In this document: one piece after another, positions 54,425-63,692 of the stretch | How positions within the stretch are numbered: the first letter of the stretch is position 1 | Layout of the letters: the number at the start of each line of letters is the position of its first letter | Assembly: GCF_015230015.1 (NCBI RefSeq) | Contig: NZ_JAAKZC010000003.1 | Coordinates: forward strand, 62,001-126,000 | From: Campylobacter concisus | GTDB taxonomy: Bacteria > Campylobacterota > Campylobacteria > Campylobacterales > Campylobacteraceae | Direction: 5' to 3' | Length of the DNA: 64,000 nucleotides | Made by a program: the position numbers and the translations under genes | The notes under the pieces: model-generated | The model's database searches: none | Told to the model about the DNA's origin: nothing | Seen by the model: only the letters and a program-made list of their open reading frames with translations

Positions 54425-55685
54425 CGCTCTTGTGCCCTCCGATCTTTTTGTTTCTATCTTGCCCAGTCGCTTCTGGCAGCAGGTCGATCGCGCGCAGGAT
54501 CGAGTTTTTACCAAATTTCTCTTTTATCAAATTTAGCGACTTTAGCACCGCTTTTTCTTTGGCGTCATCTTCAAATAGGCTAAATTCTGCCAAATTTTCT
54601 TTCACGACGTCGTTTGCTGATATGCCTATTTGCCTGATTAGCCCAGCATTTTTTATCTTATTTAAAAGCAGCTCCTCAGCCGTGCTCATCAGTACGCTTG
54701 AGATATTTGTTGGCGTTTTAAACCGCGCGCTTGCACGTTGCTGTGGCTCAAGCTTATCGGCAAATCTCACATTTATCGTTAGCCCACTTGCCCTTACATC
54801 TTTGTTTATCATCCTAAGTGCGAGCCTGTCAGCCATCTCTTTTAGCACGATCACCGCCTCGCAGCGCTCGTAGTCTCTGGGCAAAATTTCCGAGCTAAAG
54901 TAGGACTTCGTGCTTGGTTTATAGGCCTTTATCTCGGCTATCGTCGTTGGCTCTATGCCGTTTGCGTGATCGATCGTGATGTAAGCATCGACGCCAAAAA
55001 TTTTTTCAAGCAGGCTTTTTGGCGCATTTGCGATATCTTTCATGCAAAAGATGCCGCATTTTTCGAGCTTTAGTCTAGTTTGCTTACCGATACGCCAGAA
55101 GTCACTTAGTGGCTGGTGCGTCCAGAGCTGCTTTTTATAAAGCTCTTCGTCAAGATACGCGATGCCGTCATCTTGGTGCTTTGCTAGTATATCAAGGGCG
55201 ATCTTTGCGAGGTATAAATTTGTCCCAATGCCGCAAGTCGCCGTAACGCCAGTCGTTTTTAATATCTCATCCATCATCATCTTCGCCATCTCTTTTGCGC
55301 CAAGAGCGTAAAATTTCAAGTAAGAAGTGAGGTCGATAAAGCACTCATCGATCGAATAGACGTAGATGTCCTCTTTGGAGACATATTTTAGATAAATTTC
55401 ATAAATCCTAGCGGCGTAGTCGATGTAAAACTGCATCCTAGGCGGTGCAGCGATAAATTTGATATCTCTTGGTATCTCAAAGAGCCTGCAGCGGTTTTTC
55501 ACCCCTTTTGCACGAAGAGCAGGGCTAACAGCTAAGCAGATGCCGCCACTGCCACGACTAGCGTCAGCCACGACTAGATCAGCCTTAAATGGATCAAGCC
55601 CGCGCTCGACGCACTCAACCGAGGCGTAAAAAGACTTTAGGTCGATAACGGCGTAAATTTTCTCTTGTAAATTTTCGTTTTTCAT
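54417..55685 (-). CDS. Y-family DNA polymerase, UmuC/UvrX type
   Basis: Error-prone translesion polymerase, 422 residues. Palm motifs are IDLKSFYASVECVERGLDP (Asp15 catalytic, and Leu-Lys where DinB has Met-Asp) and YVYSIDECFIDLT with the second catalytic Asp-Glu. The HhH thumb is LWTHQPLSDFWRIGKQTRLKLEKCGIFCMKDIA, and the little-finger domain ends with FADKLEPQQRA. The AVSPALRAKGVKNRCRLFEIP insert is characteristic of the UvrX/UmuC branch rather than DinB. The ATG is followed by ENLQEKIYAV. It overlaps the YolD-like gene. Together with the glycosylase it makes a UV-damage cluster. Confidence 0.86.
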   Translation of the reverse strand: MKNENLQEKIYAVIDLKSFYASVECVERGLDPFKADLVVADASRGSGGICLAVSPALRAKGVKNRCRLFEIPRDIKFIAAPPRMQFYIDYAARIYEIYLKYVSKEDIYVYSIDECFIDLTSYLKFYALGAKEMAKMMMDEILKTTGVTATCGIGTNLYLAKIALDILAKHQDDGIAYLDEELYKKQLWTHQPLSDFWRIGKQTRLKLEKCGIFCMKDIANAPKSLLEKIFGVDAYITIDHANGIEPTTIAEIKAYKPSTKSYFSSEILPRDYERCEAVIVLKEMADRLALRMINKDVRASGLTINVRFADKLEPQQRASARFKTPTNISSVLMSTAEELLLNKIKNAGLIRQIGISANDVVKENLAEFSLFEDDAKEKAVLKSLNLIKEKFGKNSILRAIDLLPEATGQDRNKKIGGHKSGE

Positions 55686-56077
55686 AAGGGGATTATAGAT
55701 GAAATTTGGTAAAAGTTAGTTTGTAAATTTTGTTTGAAATGGCTTAAAATTTTAATAAAAATCTTTTAGAAAAAAGGCTAAATTTGAGTGCAAAGACCAC
55801 ACATCAAAGATACCAAAATAACTCCGTGACCAAAAACTACGCTAGGCTGAGTGCAAATGAGCCTTTGCAAGCACGGCTGCGTCAATGTCCTAACTTGCGA
55901 CAAAGCCACATCTAGCACCACTCAAAGCAACTGCAGACGCAGGGTCTTAGGAAATTTAGAAAAATATAAAGGCGAGATCAAGCTGGTCGCTGTAAATTTC
56001 TAAATTTAGCTCTCACTTTGGGGGCTAAATTTGACTTGTTTTCAACTCGAAGCTTAGCTGAAATTTAGTAAATAAAT
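55686..56077. other. Non-coding or decayed region with small Cys-containing ORF (55857-56003)
   Basis: Nearly 400 bases between the polymerase and aroC. On the plus strand an ATG at 55857 opens a 48-codon frame to TAA 56003, MSLCKHGCVNVLTCDKATSS at its start and EKYKGEIKLVAVNF at its end, with no clear ribosome-binding site and a TGA just ahead. A second, overlapping 43-codon frame starts at TTG 55784 after AAAAGG. GC content is higher than in other gaps, so this may be the remains of a gene. No match recognised. Confidence 0.3.
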
Positions 56078-57145
56078 TTATCCGTAAATTTTCTTTAAAT
56101 TTTCAAGTTTCGTGCTTGCATTTAGTAGGAGCATGTCAGCAAGAACTAGCCTTATCATCGCGGTTGCAACGACACTGCCACGTATACCTATGCAAGGATC
56201 GTGTCTGCCTCTTAGCTCAAAATCAACCGCCTCACCAGCTAAATTTAGAGTTTTTTGCTCTTTAAATATCGAAGGCGTTGGCTTAAAATGGCTCTTTAGC
56301 ACGATCTGGGCGCCACTACTTATGCCGCCAAGTATGCCACCAGCGTTGTTGCTCAAAAAGCCAAGCTCATCCATCTCGTCGTTGTTGGCTGAGCCCATCA
56401 TAGAGCTTACATTTACGCCAGCGCCGATCTCTACGGCTTTTACGCCGTTTATGCCCATTAAGGCCGCCGCTAGAGCGCTATCTAGCCTATCATAAAGTGG
56501 CTCACCAAGACCAGCAGGCACGCCCCTAGCCACGCTTAAAACCACAGCTCCTACGCTATCGTGCTCGCTTCTAGCTTTATTTACCGCCTCTTTCATCGCC
56601 TCTTCGTTGCCAAGGGCGTAAATTTGCGAATTTTGTGCAAAAGCAAAATCAACCTTGTCGCTAATGACCTTGCCAATGCCAAGCACGCCGCTTAAAACTT
56701 CTATCTTAAATTCATTTAAAAGTAGTTGCGCAAATGCCCCGCCAGCGACCCTTACTGCAGTCTCTCTGGCACTTGCTCGCCCGCCACCTCTATGATCTCT
56801 GATGCCATATTTTTTAAAATAGGTAAGGTCAGCATGGCCAGGGCGGAAAATCTCACGTAAATTTTCATAGTCATTTGACTTTTGGTTGTTGTTAAAAATG
56901 GCAAAACCTATCGGTGCGCCAGTGCTCATGCCATCAAAAACGCCGCTAAAAATTTCTATCTTATCAGGCTCATCTCTTGCCGTTGTGAAGCTACTTTGCC
57001 CAGGGCGACGCCTATCAAGTTCGCTTTGAATGAAGTCTATATCGATCTTTAGCCCAGCTGGCAGGCCGTCTATCACGCCACCTATCGCCACCACATGGCT
57101 CTCGCCAAAGCTAGTTAAGGTTAGTTTTTTGCCAAATGTATTCAA
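56078..57145 (-). CDS. aroC: Chorismate synthase
   Basis: Last step of the shikimate pathway, converting EPSP to chorismate with reduced FMN. The 355 residues begin with TFGKKLTLTSFGESHVVAIGG, then RRRPGQSSFTTARDEPDK, FRPGHADLTYFKKYGIRDHRGGGRASARETA, and GINGVKAVEIGAG, all signature regions. The order aroC-rnc-rnhA-TPR divergent from dnaG is the C. jejuni arrangement. aroK of the same pathway is at 46.5 kb. Confidence 0.96.
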   Translation of the reverse strand: MNTFGKKLTLTSFGESHVVAIGGVIDGLPAGLKIDIDFIQSELDRRRPGQSSFTTARDEPDKIEIFSGVFDGMSTGAPIGFAIFNNNQKSNDYENLREIFRPGHADLTYFKKYGIRDHRGGGRASARETAVRVAGGAFAQLLLNEFKIEVLSGVLGIGKVISDKVDFAFAQNSQIYALGNEEAMKEAVNKARSEHDSVGAVVLSVARGVPAGLGEPLYDRLDSALAAALMGINGVKAVEIGAGVNVSSMMGSANNDEMDELGFLSNNAGGILGGISSGAQIVLKSHFKPTPSIFKEQKTLNLAGEAVDFELRGRHDPCIGIRGSVVATAMIRLVLADMLLLNASTKLENLKKIYG

Positions 57146-57153
57146 AATTTATC

Positions 57154-57825
57154 CTATTTTTTGATTTTTTCTAGCGCTATCTTTGCAGCAAGCTGCTGGG
57201 CTTGCTTTTTTGAGCTACCAATAGCACGTGAAATTTCCTTGCCGTTTAGCAGCAGGGCTATCTCAAATTCTTTCTTGTGATCAGGGCCAAATGAGCCTAT
57301 GAGCTCGTATGTTGGTATGACACCAAGGGTTGCTTGAGTGACCTCTTGAAGGGCTGTTTTGTAGTCCTTTTCAAGGTGCGCAAAGTCGATCTTTGGGTAG
57401 CAAAGCTCAAGCAAGGCGATCGAAATTTCTCGCACTTTAAGAAGTCCAGCCTCAAGGTAGATAGCGCCCATCACCGCCTCAAATGCGTCACTTAAAATGC
57501 TATCTTTCTCTCTGCCGCCGTTGTTTTCCTCAGCTTGGCTAAGCCTTAAAAACTCGCCCATATTTAGCCGTCTAGCCATATTTGCAAAGCTTTTTTCATT
57601 TACAAGCGCAGCTCTTAGCTTACTCATGTCGCCCTCTGCGATCTTGCTAAATTTCTTAAAAAGATACTCAGCCACGAGTAGATCCATCACCGCATCGCCT
57701 AAAAACTCGAGCCTCTCGTTGTTTAGCGCCTGCTTAGTGCTCTTGTGCGTTAGCGCCTCTTCTAAAAGCTCACTTTGTTTAAATTTATACCCAAGATTAC
57801 GTTCAAATTCTTCTAAATTTTTCAT
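57154..57825 (-). CDS. rnc: Ribonuclease III
   Basis: Cuts double-stranded RNA in rRNA and mRNA processing. The signature [15 protein letters not shown] (Glu40, Asp44) and second-site [15 protein letters not shown] mark the catalytic domain; residues 150-223 are the dsRNA-binding domain ([34 protein letters not shown]). 223 residues. The ATG overlaps the rnhA stop (ATGA); aroC follows after 8 bases. Confidence 0.96.
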   Translation of the reverse strand: MKNLEEFERNLGYKFKQSELLEEALTHKSTKQALNNERLEFLGDAVMDLLVAEYLFKKFSKIAEGDMSKLRAALVNEKSFANMARRLNMGEFLRLSQAEENNGGREKDSILSDAFEAVMGAIYLEAGLLKVREISIALLELCYPKIDFAHLEKDYKTALQEVTQATLGVIPTYELIGSFGPDHKKEFEIALLLNGKEISRAIGSSKKQAQQLAAKIALEKIKK

Positions 57826-58256
57826 ATTTTATTCTCATCTTTTATTCTTAATGCCTCGTCCCTTGCCATCTGGTCGCACTCCTCGTTTTCAGGGTGTCCT
57901 GCGTGCCCTTTGACCCAGCTAGCCACGACTTTATGCGGCTTTGAAATTTCTAAATACTCCTGCCAAAGCTCGACATTTTTTACATTTTTAAAATTTTTCT
58001 TTTGCCAGTTTGCAAGCCACTCATTTATGCTATTTACCACGTATGAGCTATCGGTTATTAGCCTTACCTCGCAGGGCTCTTTTAGCGCTTTTAGCCCCAT
58101 TATCACGGCTTTTAGCTCCATTTGGTTGTTTGTTGTAAAGGCCTCGCCGCCACTTGCTTTTTTATGCGCTTCGTTGTATCTCAAAATATATGCCCAGCCG
58201 CCAGCTCCAGGGTTTCCAAGGCATGAGCCGTCGCTAAAAAGTGTTACTATCTTCAC
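57822..58256 (-). CDS. rnhA: Ribonuclease HI
   Basis: Degrades RNA in RNA-DNA hybrids. The acidic DEDD residues are Asp9 ([11 protein letters not shown]), Glu47 (NNQMELKAV), Asp69 ([11 protein letters not shown]) and the late Asp in [13 protein letters not shown], with the basic handle [10 protein letters not shown]. 144 residues. The start is GTG at 58256, within the last 23 bases of the upstream TPR gene. Confidence 0.95.
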   Translation of the reverse strand: MKIVTLFSDGSCLGNPGAGGWAYILRYNEAHKKASGGEAFTTNNQMELKAVIMGLKALKEPCEVRLITDSSYVVNSINEWLANWQKKNFKNVKNVELWQEYLEISKPHKVVASWVKGHAGHPENEECDQMARDEALRIKDENKI

Positions 58257-59259
58257 TTGGTTTTTCTGTGATGTGGGATAAAATTTTCACGCTTCCTAGC
58301 TCGTGGCAGACTGGACAGCGGTAAAAGTGCATAGGAAAAGAGTTTTTGCAGTTTTTGCAAACGTAGTTAAAGCTTAGCCCAGCTGCATCAAATTTAGCAT
58401 CTTTTAGCCTTTTTATGGCATTTAGCTCAAAGCCGTAAATTTCACATGGCTCATCTATGTCACCCTTTGCGTAAAAGAGTGATTTGTATTTTGCATCGTC
58501 TAAATTTATAGGCGTTTTTAGGTTGTAAAGCAGGTCTAGCACATCTTCAAATTTGGCAAAATCTTTTAAATTTTCTAAATTTTCATTGTGTCTTATGAAA
58601 AGGGCTAAGATCATACGCTTTAAAAGCTCAAAATTTTGGCTAAGGTGCGAGAGAATTTCCACCTTCTCGCTAAAGCTTAAATTTCTATCATCAAGCGTGC
58701 TAATCGCCTTTATATAGGCCTTTTGATCTTTCACATTTGCCCCAAGCTCTTCAAGTGAGTTTAGCGCATAAAGTGCTTCTTTGTAGTTTTTAAGCTTCTC
58801 GTCTATCATCGTTAAAAAGCGCAGTGCGAGGACGTTTCTAGGGCTTAGCTCGAGCGCTTTTTCAAAGACTTCGCTAGCTTTTTTTAAAAATCCAGCCTTA
58901 AAATAGACCTCTCCAAGCTCGTTTAGGATAAATTCCTTCTCGTTTTTATCTTTTACCTTTTCAAGTGCGATGAGATAGACGCCGATCGATTTTTCAAAGT
59001 CGCCATTTTTAGCAAAGGTCTGACCTAGCATGCTAAGGCTTGGTATATCTACTTCTGGGCTTTTTAGCATCTGTTTGTGCTCGTCGCTTATGCCATCTTT
59101 GCTGTCAAATTTCTTGATAAATTTCTCGATACGTTTTTTCTCATCTTTGCTAGAAAATATGCCCCAAGCATAGCTTAAAGCGGCGATCATCAAGATGATA
59201 CTAAATAGAATAATAAGGCTAAATATCGGATCTCTGTGTCCAATGAAAAAAATATCCAC
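58234..59259 (-). CDS. Membrane-anchored TPR protein with C-terminal zinc ribbon, LapB-like
   Basis: 341 residues: one N-terminal helix (about 13-33, FSLIILFSIILMIAALSYAWG), TPR repeats from about residue 73 (MLGQTFAKNGDFEKSIGVYL, EVYFKAGFLKKASEVFEKAL), and at the C-terminus VCKNCKNSFPMHFYRCPVCHELG, a rubredoxin-type metal site. This three-part layout is that of LapB (YciM), which controls LpxC turnover in E. coli. The C. jejuni homologue is annotated only as a periplasmic protein. The start is GTG, with no strong ribosome-binding site. Its role in lipid A control is inferred from architecture alone. Confidence 0.72.
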   Translation of the reverse strand: MDIFFIGHRDPIFSLIILFSIILMIAALSYAWGIFSSKDEKKRIEKFIKKFDSKDGISDEHKQMLKSPEVDIPSLSMLGQTFAKNGDFEKSIGVYLIALEKVKDKNEKEFILNELGEVYFKAGFLKKASEVFEKALELSPRNVLALRFLTMIDEKLKNYKEALYALNSLEELGANVKDQKAYIKAISTLDDRNLSFSEKVEILSHLSQNFELLKRMILALFIRHNENLENLKDFAKFEDVLDLLYNLKTPINLDDAKYKSLFYAKGDIDEPCEIYGFELNAIKRLKDAKFDAAGLSFNYVCKNCKNSFPMHFYRCPVCHELGSVKILSHITEKPSEDSNTF

Positions 59260-59307
59260 GCTAACACTTTGTAATAAAATTTTACTTTAATTATAACAAA
59301 GCAGTTG

Positions 59308-59313
59308 TATAAT
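59308..59313 (+). promoter_or_regulatory. -10 element of dnaG, transcript probably nearly leaderless
   Basis: A perfect TATAAT ends 7 bases before the dnaG ATG (59321), so transcription would begin at or within a base or two of the start codon. No Shine-Dalgarno exists in between. Confidence 0.5.
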
Positions 59314-59320
59314 TTTGCTT

Positions 59321-61033
59321 ATGATAGATCCAAAATCCATTGAAAAATTAAAAAACCAAATAGACATTGTTAATATCATCGAGCAGTATATCCCTGTAAA
59401 AAAGATGGGCTCAAGCTACAAGTGCGTATGTCCGTTTCACGACGACAAAAACCCAAGCATGAGTATAAATCAAAACAAGCAGATGTATCACTGTTTTGCC
59501 TGCAAGGCTGGCGGAGATGCGGTTAAATTTGTGATGGATTATGAAAAGCTAACCTACCCAGAGGCGATAGAAAAGATCGCTCAAATTTCAAACTTTAGCC
59601 TTGAATACACAAATGACAAGGTGCCAACGCAAAAAGAAAATAAGCACATTTTAGAAAAGGTAAATGCCTTTTATAGAAGTGAGTTTTACAAAAACGAAGC
59701 AGCCATTAGATATATCAAGTCACGCGGTATAAATGACGCGATGATCGAGAAATTTGAGCTTGGCTGGGCTGGGGATAGTAAAAGCACCATTAGGCTTTTG
59801 CAAAATGAAAATATAGAGCCAAAAGAGGCGCTTGAAGTTGGCATCGTAAAGCAAAATGAGAAGGGAATTTATGCTAGTTTCATCGAGCGCATAACATTTC
59901 CCATCTACTCGCACACCACAAGGCTAGTTGGATTTGGTGGCAGGACGATCTCAGACCATCCTGCAAAGTATGTAAATTCGCCCCAAAGTGCGGTATTTGA
60001 CAAGTCGAAACTGCTCTATGGCTACCATCTAGCTAGACAAAGCATCTTTGAGAAAAATCAGATAATAATAACAGAGGGCTATCTTGATGTCATCATGCTT
60101 CACTACGCTGGCTTTACAAACGCTGTTGCTGTGCTTGGCACAGCACTTACTACAAGCCACTTGCCACTTTTAAAAAGGGGTGAGATAAGCGTAGTGCTTT
60201 GCTTTGACGGCGATGGCGCTGGCATAAATGCAGCCATAAAATCCGCTCATCTACTAAGTATAAATAAGATAGATACAAAAGTAGTCATCATAAGTAACGG
60301 CGCAGATCCTGCTGATATGGTCTTTGCAGGTAAGATAAAGGAGCTAAAAGAGCTCTTTGGCTCAGGCGAGGATGCGGTGAAATTTTATATAGAAAAGATC
60401 ATGCAAAAGTATGACATCGCGCGCTCAATGCAAAGAGATAACTGCCTAAGCGAGATAAAAGCCTATATGGACGAGCTTGGAGAGGAGATAGCAAGCTCGT
60501 ATGTGACAGAAGTAGCGGCAAGATTTAACCTAACTCCACAAAGCGTGGCAGATAGGTTTGGGCTAAAGCAGAAGCCAAAAAATGAAGCTAAATTTAAAAG
60601 AGAATTTAGAAAAAAAGGCAAAGATGAATTTGACAACTCTGTCATGGTAGATGAGGTGCCAGCTGTGATGAACAAAGACCCGCTTGAGTTTGCACTTTTT
60701 AAAACCATGCTAAACAACCCAAACTACAGAGATGAGATACTCTCAAAGCTTGGAGCTAGATACTTTATAAAGCATCCTGAGTATCTAAACGCCATCCTTT
60801 ATAGATACGACGTGAGCGATGAGGAGATGGTTAGAGAAATTTTAATGGACGAAAAGATCCATGAGATCACTGATCCAACTACTTTGCAAAAGGCTATTTT
60901 AAATATGCAAATAGCCTTTTATGAGAATGAACAGCAAATTTTAAAAGGCTCTGACAATCCAAAAAAGATAGAAATTTTAGAAAAACTGCTATTTATCATC
61001 AAAGATCTCAAGACTCAGCTTTATAAAATTTAA
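59321..61033 (+). CDS. dnaG: DNA primase
   Basis: Makes RNA primers for replication. The N-terminal zinc-binding CHC2 domain has CPFH and CFAC (Cys37, His40, Cys58, Cys61). The TOPRIM core shows IITEGYLDVIMLHYAGF and LCFDGDGAGINAA. The C-terminal part (from about residue 430) is the DnaB-helicase-interacting domain and is short, as usual in Campylobacter. 570 residues. ATG 59321 is chosen over TTG two codons earlier. It is divergent from the TPR gene over a 61-bp gap. Confidence 0.95.
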   Translation: MIDPKSIEKLKNQIDIVNIIEQYIPVKKMGSSYKCVCPFHDDKNPSMSINQNKQMYHCFACKAGGDAVKFVMDYEKLTYPEAIEKIAQISNFSLEYTNDKVPTQKENKHILEKVNAFYRSEFYKNEAAIRYIKSRGINDAMIEKFELGWAGDSKSTIRLLQNENIEPKEALEVGIVKQNEKGIYASFIERITFPIYSHTTRLVGFGGRTISDHPAKYVNSPQSAVFDKSKLLYGYHLARQSIFEKNQIIITEGYLDVIMLHYAGFTNAVAVLGTALTTSHLPLLKRGEISVVLCFDGDGAGINAAIKSAHLLSINKIDTKVVIISNGADPADMVFAGKIKELKELFGSGEDAVKFYIEKIMQKYDIARSMQRDNCLSEIKAYMDELGEEIASSYVTEVAARFNLTPQSVADRFGLKQKPKNEAKFKREFRKKGKDEFDNSVMVDEVPAVMNKDPLEFALFKTMLNNPNYRDEILSKLGARYFIKHPEYLNAILYRYDVSDEEMVREILMDEKIHEITDPTTLQKAILNMQIAFYENEQQILKGSDNPKKIEILEKLLFIIKDLKTQLYKI

Positions 61034-61131
61034 AAACTCACACTTTTTCAGCTTCAAATCATAAAACAAAATGTAAAATGCTTAAAGTAATAAATCTTTT
61101 TAAGATTGGCTTTATATTTTAAGGATTTATG

Positions 61132-62370
61132 ATGATAGACGCTAAAAGATTTGAGAGAAATTTTAACGCTATAAGCGAGTTTGGAGCGCTAAAAGGTGGC
61201 GGGCTAACAAGGCTAGCCTTTAGCAAAGAGGACCTTGAAGCAAGAGAATTTCTTATAAATTTGATAGAAAAAAATGGCTTTAAACTTAAAATTGACAATG
61301 TTGGCAACATCTATGCCATCTATGATGAGGGCTGCGAAGCGGACGAGAAGCCAGTTTGCGTGGGCTCTCACATAGATAGCGTGCCAAATGGCGGCTTTTA
61401 TGACGGCACACTTGGCGTTATGGCTGGGCTTGAAGCGCTAAGCTCTATAAAAGAGGCTGGCATCAAGCTAAAACGCCCACTTTGGCTCATAAATTTCTGC
61501 TGTGAGGAGTCAAGCCGTTTTAAGACAGCGACTATCGGTAGCAAGATAATAAGCGGCAAACTAAGCCAGCAAAGGCTTCATGAGCTAAAAGATGAAGATG
61601 GCATCTCGCTTTTTGAGGCGATGAGTGCGGCTGGGTTTAAGCCACAAAATTTAGATGAAGCCATCTTAAAAGAAAACTCCCTACACGCCTATCTTGAGCT
61701 TCACATCGAGCAAGGTCCAGTTTTAGAGCGAAGCGGCATAAGCGTTGGCGTGGTAAGCGGGATCGCAGCGCCTATTAGATTTGAGATCACTATACAGGGC
61801 AAGGCTGATCACAGCGGCGCAACTCCTATGAATATGCGCAGTGACGCCCTGCTCGCCGCCTCACACATCATAATCGCTGCAAATAAATTTGCTAAAAACA
61901 AAAAAACAGCTGTCGCAACCGTTGGCTACGTGCATGCAAAACCAGGCGTTTTAAACGTCGTGCCAGGCGAGGCAAGGCTTGGCGTTGATCTAAGAGATAT
62001 CGATAAGGCAAGCTTAGCGGAGCTAAATTTAGAGCTTAGAAATTTTGTGGCTGAGCTAAGCCGTGAGCTTAAATTTAGCTACGAGATAAGAGAGCTAAGT
62101 AGCGATGAGCCAGTAAAACTAAGCGAGCACGCCATAAATTTACTTGAAGATGAAGCCAAAAAGCTTGGCGTAAAAACTCTTACTTTGCCAAGTGGGGCTG
62201 GGCATGATGCGATGAACTTAACAAAGCTTGCAAGCAGCGTTGGCATGCTCTTTATCCCTTGCGTGGATGGTATCAGCCACAACACCAAAGAGGCAATAAA
62301 TTTTAAAGACGCAGTAGCCGCAACAAAAATTTTAACAAACGCACTAATAAGACTTTCAAACGAGGAGTAG
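61132..62370 (+). CDS. M20 family hydantoinase/carbamoylase-type amidase
   Basis: Zinc or cobalt/manganese amidohydrolase of the N-carbamoyl-L-amino acid hydrolase / allantoate amidohydrolase group (HyuC/AmaB/AllC). Metal-ligand motifs are GSHIDSVPNGGFYDGTLG, EESSRF and the late IPCVDGISHNTKE; LELHIEQGPVLE is the branch signature, and the bacterial dimerisation domain contains KADHSGATPM. 412 residues. Two ATGs in tandem exist; the second (61132) gives better spacing from AAGGA (61121-61125). It starts a three-gene unit with AbgA-like and PepE genes. Exact substrate unproven. Confidence 0.85.
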   Translation: MIDAKRFERNFNAISEFGALKGGGLTRLAFSKEDLEAREFLINLIEKNGFKLKIDNVGNIYAIYDEGCEADEKPVCVGSHIDSVPNGGFYDGTLGVMAGLEALSSIKEAGIKLKRPLWLINFCCEESSRFKTATIGSKIISGKLSQQRLHELKDEDGISLFEAMSAAGFKPQNLDEAILKENSLHAYLELHIEQGPVLERSGISVGVVSGIAAPIRFEITIQGKADHSGATPMNMRSDALLAASHIIIAANKFAKNKKTAVATVGYVHAKPGVLNVVPGEARLGVDLRDIDKASLAELNLELRNFVAELSRELKFSYEIRELSSDEPVKLSEHAINLLEDEAKKLGVKTLTLPSGAGHDAMNLTKLASSVGMLFIPCVDGISHNTKEAINFKDAVAATKILTNALIRLSNEE

Positions 62371-62372
62371 TC

Positions 62373-63692
62373 ATGGACAAAATAGCAAATTTAGCACTAT
62401 CTTTAAAAGATGACATGATCAAAGATCGCAGATACTTTCACTCGCACCCAGAAACTGGCTGGTTTACCTTTTTTACGACTGCGGTTTTAGCAAAAAGGCT
62501 TAGCGAGCTAGGATATGAGGTGAAGCTTGGCGAAGAGGTCGTAAAGAGCGATGCAAGGCTTGGAGTTGGTAGCAAAGAGCAGTGCCAAAAGGCGATCGAG
62601 CGGGCAAAAAGTCTTTTAAATCCTGACGAGGCAAAATACCTTGAATATATGAAAGACGGACTAACTGGGCTAACCGCCTTTATCGATACAAAAAGGCCTG
62701 GTAAATTTAGCGCATTTAGATTTGACATCGATAGCGTTGATGTGACAGAGAGCGCAGAGGCTGCTCATAGACCTTGCAAAGAGGGCTTTGGCTCAGATAT
62801 CGCTGGTATCACGCACGCTTGTGGGCACGATGGACACATGGCGATGGGTCTAGCACTTGCAAAGCTGATCGCTAAAAATTTAGATGATTTTAACGGCAAA
62901 TTTAAATTTATATTTCAAACAGCAGAAGAGGGCACAAGGGGCGCTGTGGCTATGGAGGCTGCTGGCGTGCTTGAGGGCATCGAGTACCTACTTGGCGGAC
63001 ACATCGGCTTTCAAGCAGAAACTAATGGGGGCATAGTTTGTGGCACAAATAAATTGCTTGCAACTTCAAAATTTGACGTGCATATCACTGGTCGCTCAGC
63101 TCACGCAGCAGGAGCGCCAGAGGAGGGAGCAAATGCCCTTTTAGCCGCTGCTCAAATGGCTCTAAATATGCATGGCATCACAAGACATGCAAAGGGCGTG
63201 ACTAGGATAAATGTGGGCGTTTTAAGAGCAGGTGAGGGCAGAAACGTCATAGCACCAAATGGCTATCTAGCCTGCGAAACAAGGGGTGAGGATACAAATT
63301 TAAATGAATTTATGTATAAAAAATGTATGGATATCGTAAAAGGTGTGAGTGAAATTTACGGTGTCGAGAGCAAGGTCGTGATGACTGGGGGCACAAGCGG
63401 GGCAAATAGCGACAAAGAGGTGACTGAAATTTTCTATGAAGCAGCAAAAGAGAGCCCATTTATAGATGATGATAAGATCGTTAAAGAGCTTGACTTTGGC
63501 GCTTGCGAGGACTTCGCTCACTTTATGAGAGCTTTGCAAGATAGGGGCGCAAAGAGCGGCTATATGATGATCGGTACAAATTTAAAAGCAGGACATCACA
63601 ACAGCAAATTTGACTTTGACGAGGAGTGCTTAGTCGCTGGGGTTGATATCTATCTAAGGGCTGCTTACAAACTAAATGGAGCTAAAAAATGA
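62373..63692 (+). CDS. M20 amidohydrolase, AbgA-like (p-aminobenzoyl-glutamate hydrolase subunit A type)
   Basis: 439 residues closely following E. coli AbgA in order: RRYFHSHPETGWFTFFTTAV at the start, RFDIDSVDV, THACGHDGHMAMGL, FQTAEEGTRGAVAMEAAGV, ATSKFDVHITGRSAHAAG, RINVGVLRAGEGRNV and AGHHNSKFDFDEE at the end. These include the metal ligands (HACGHDGH, Glu of AEEG). In E. coli AbgA needs AbgB; no abgB-like partner follows here, so it may work alone or with the carbamoylase-like protein. Folate breakdown product or N-acyl amino acid salvage is plausible. Two bases separate it from the preceding gene. Confidence 0.84.
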   Translation: MDKIANLALSLKDDMIKDRRYFHSHPETGWFTFFTTAVLAKRLSELGYEVKLGEEVVKSDARLGVGSKEQCQKAIERAKSLLNPDEAKYLEYMKDGLTGLTAFIDTKRPGKFSAFRFDIDSVDVTESAEAAHRPCKEGFGSDIAGITHACGHDGHMAMGLALAKLIAKNLDDFNGKFKFIFQTAEEGTRGAVAMEAAGVLEGIEYLLGGHIGFQAETNGGIVCGTNKLLATSKFDVHITGRSAHAAGAPEEGANALLAAAQMALNMHGITRHAKGVTRINVGVLRAGEGRNVIAPNGYLACETRGEDTNLNEFMYKKCMDIVKGVSEIYGVESKVVMTGGTSGANSDKEVTEIFYEAAKESPFIDDDKIVKELDFGACEDFAHFMRALQDRGAKSGYMMIGTNLKAGHHNSKFDFDEECLVAGVDIYLRAAYKLNGAKK

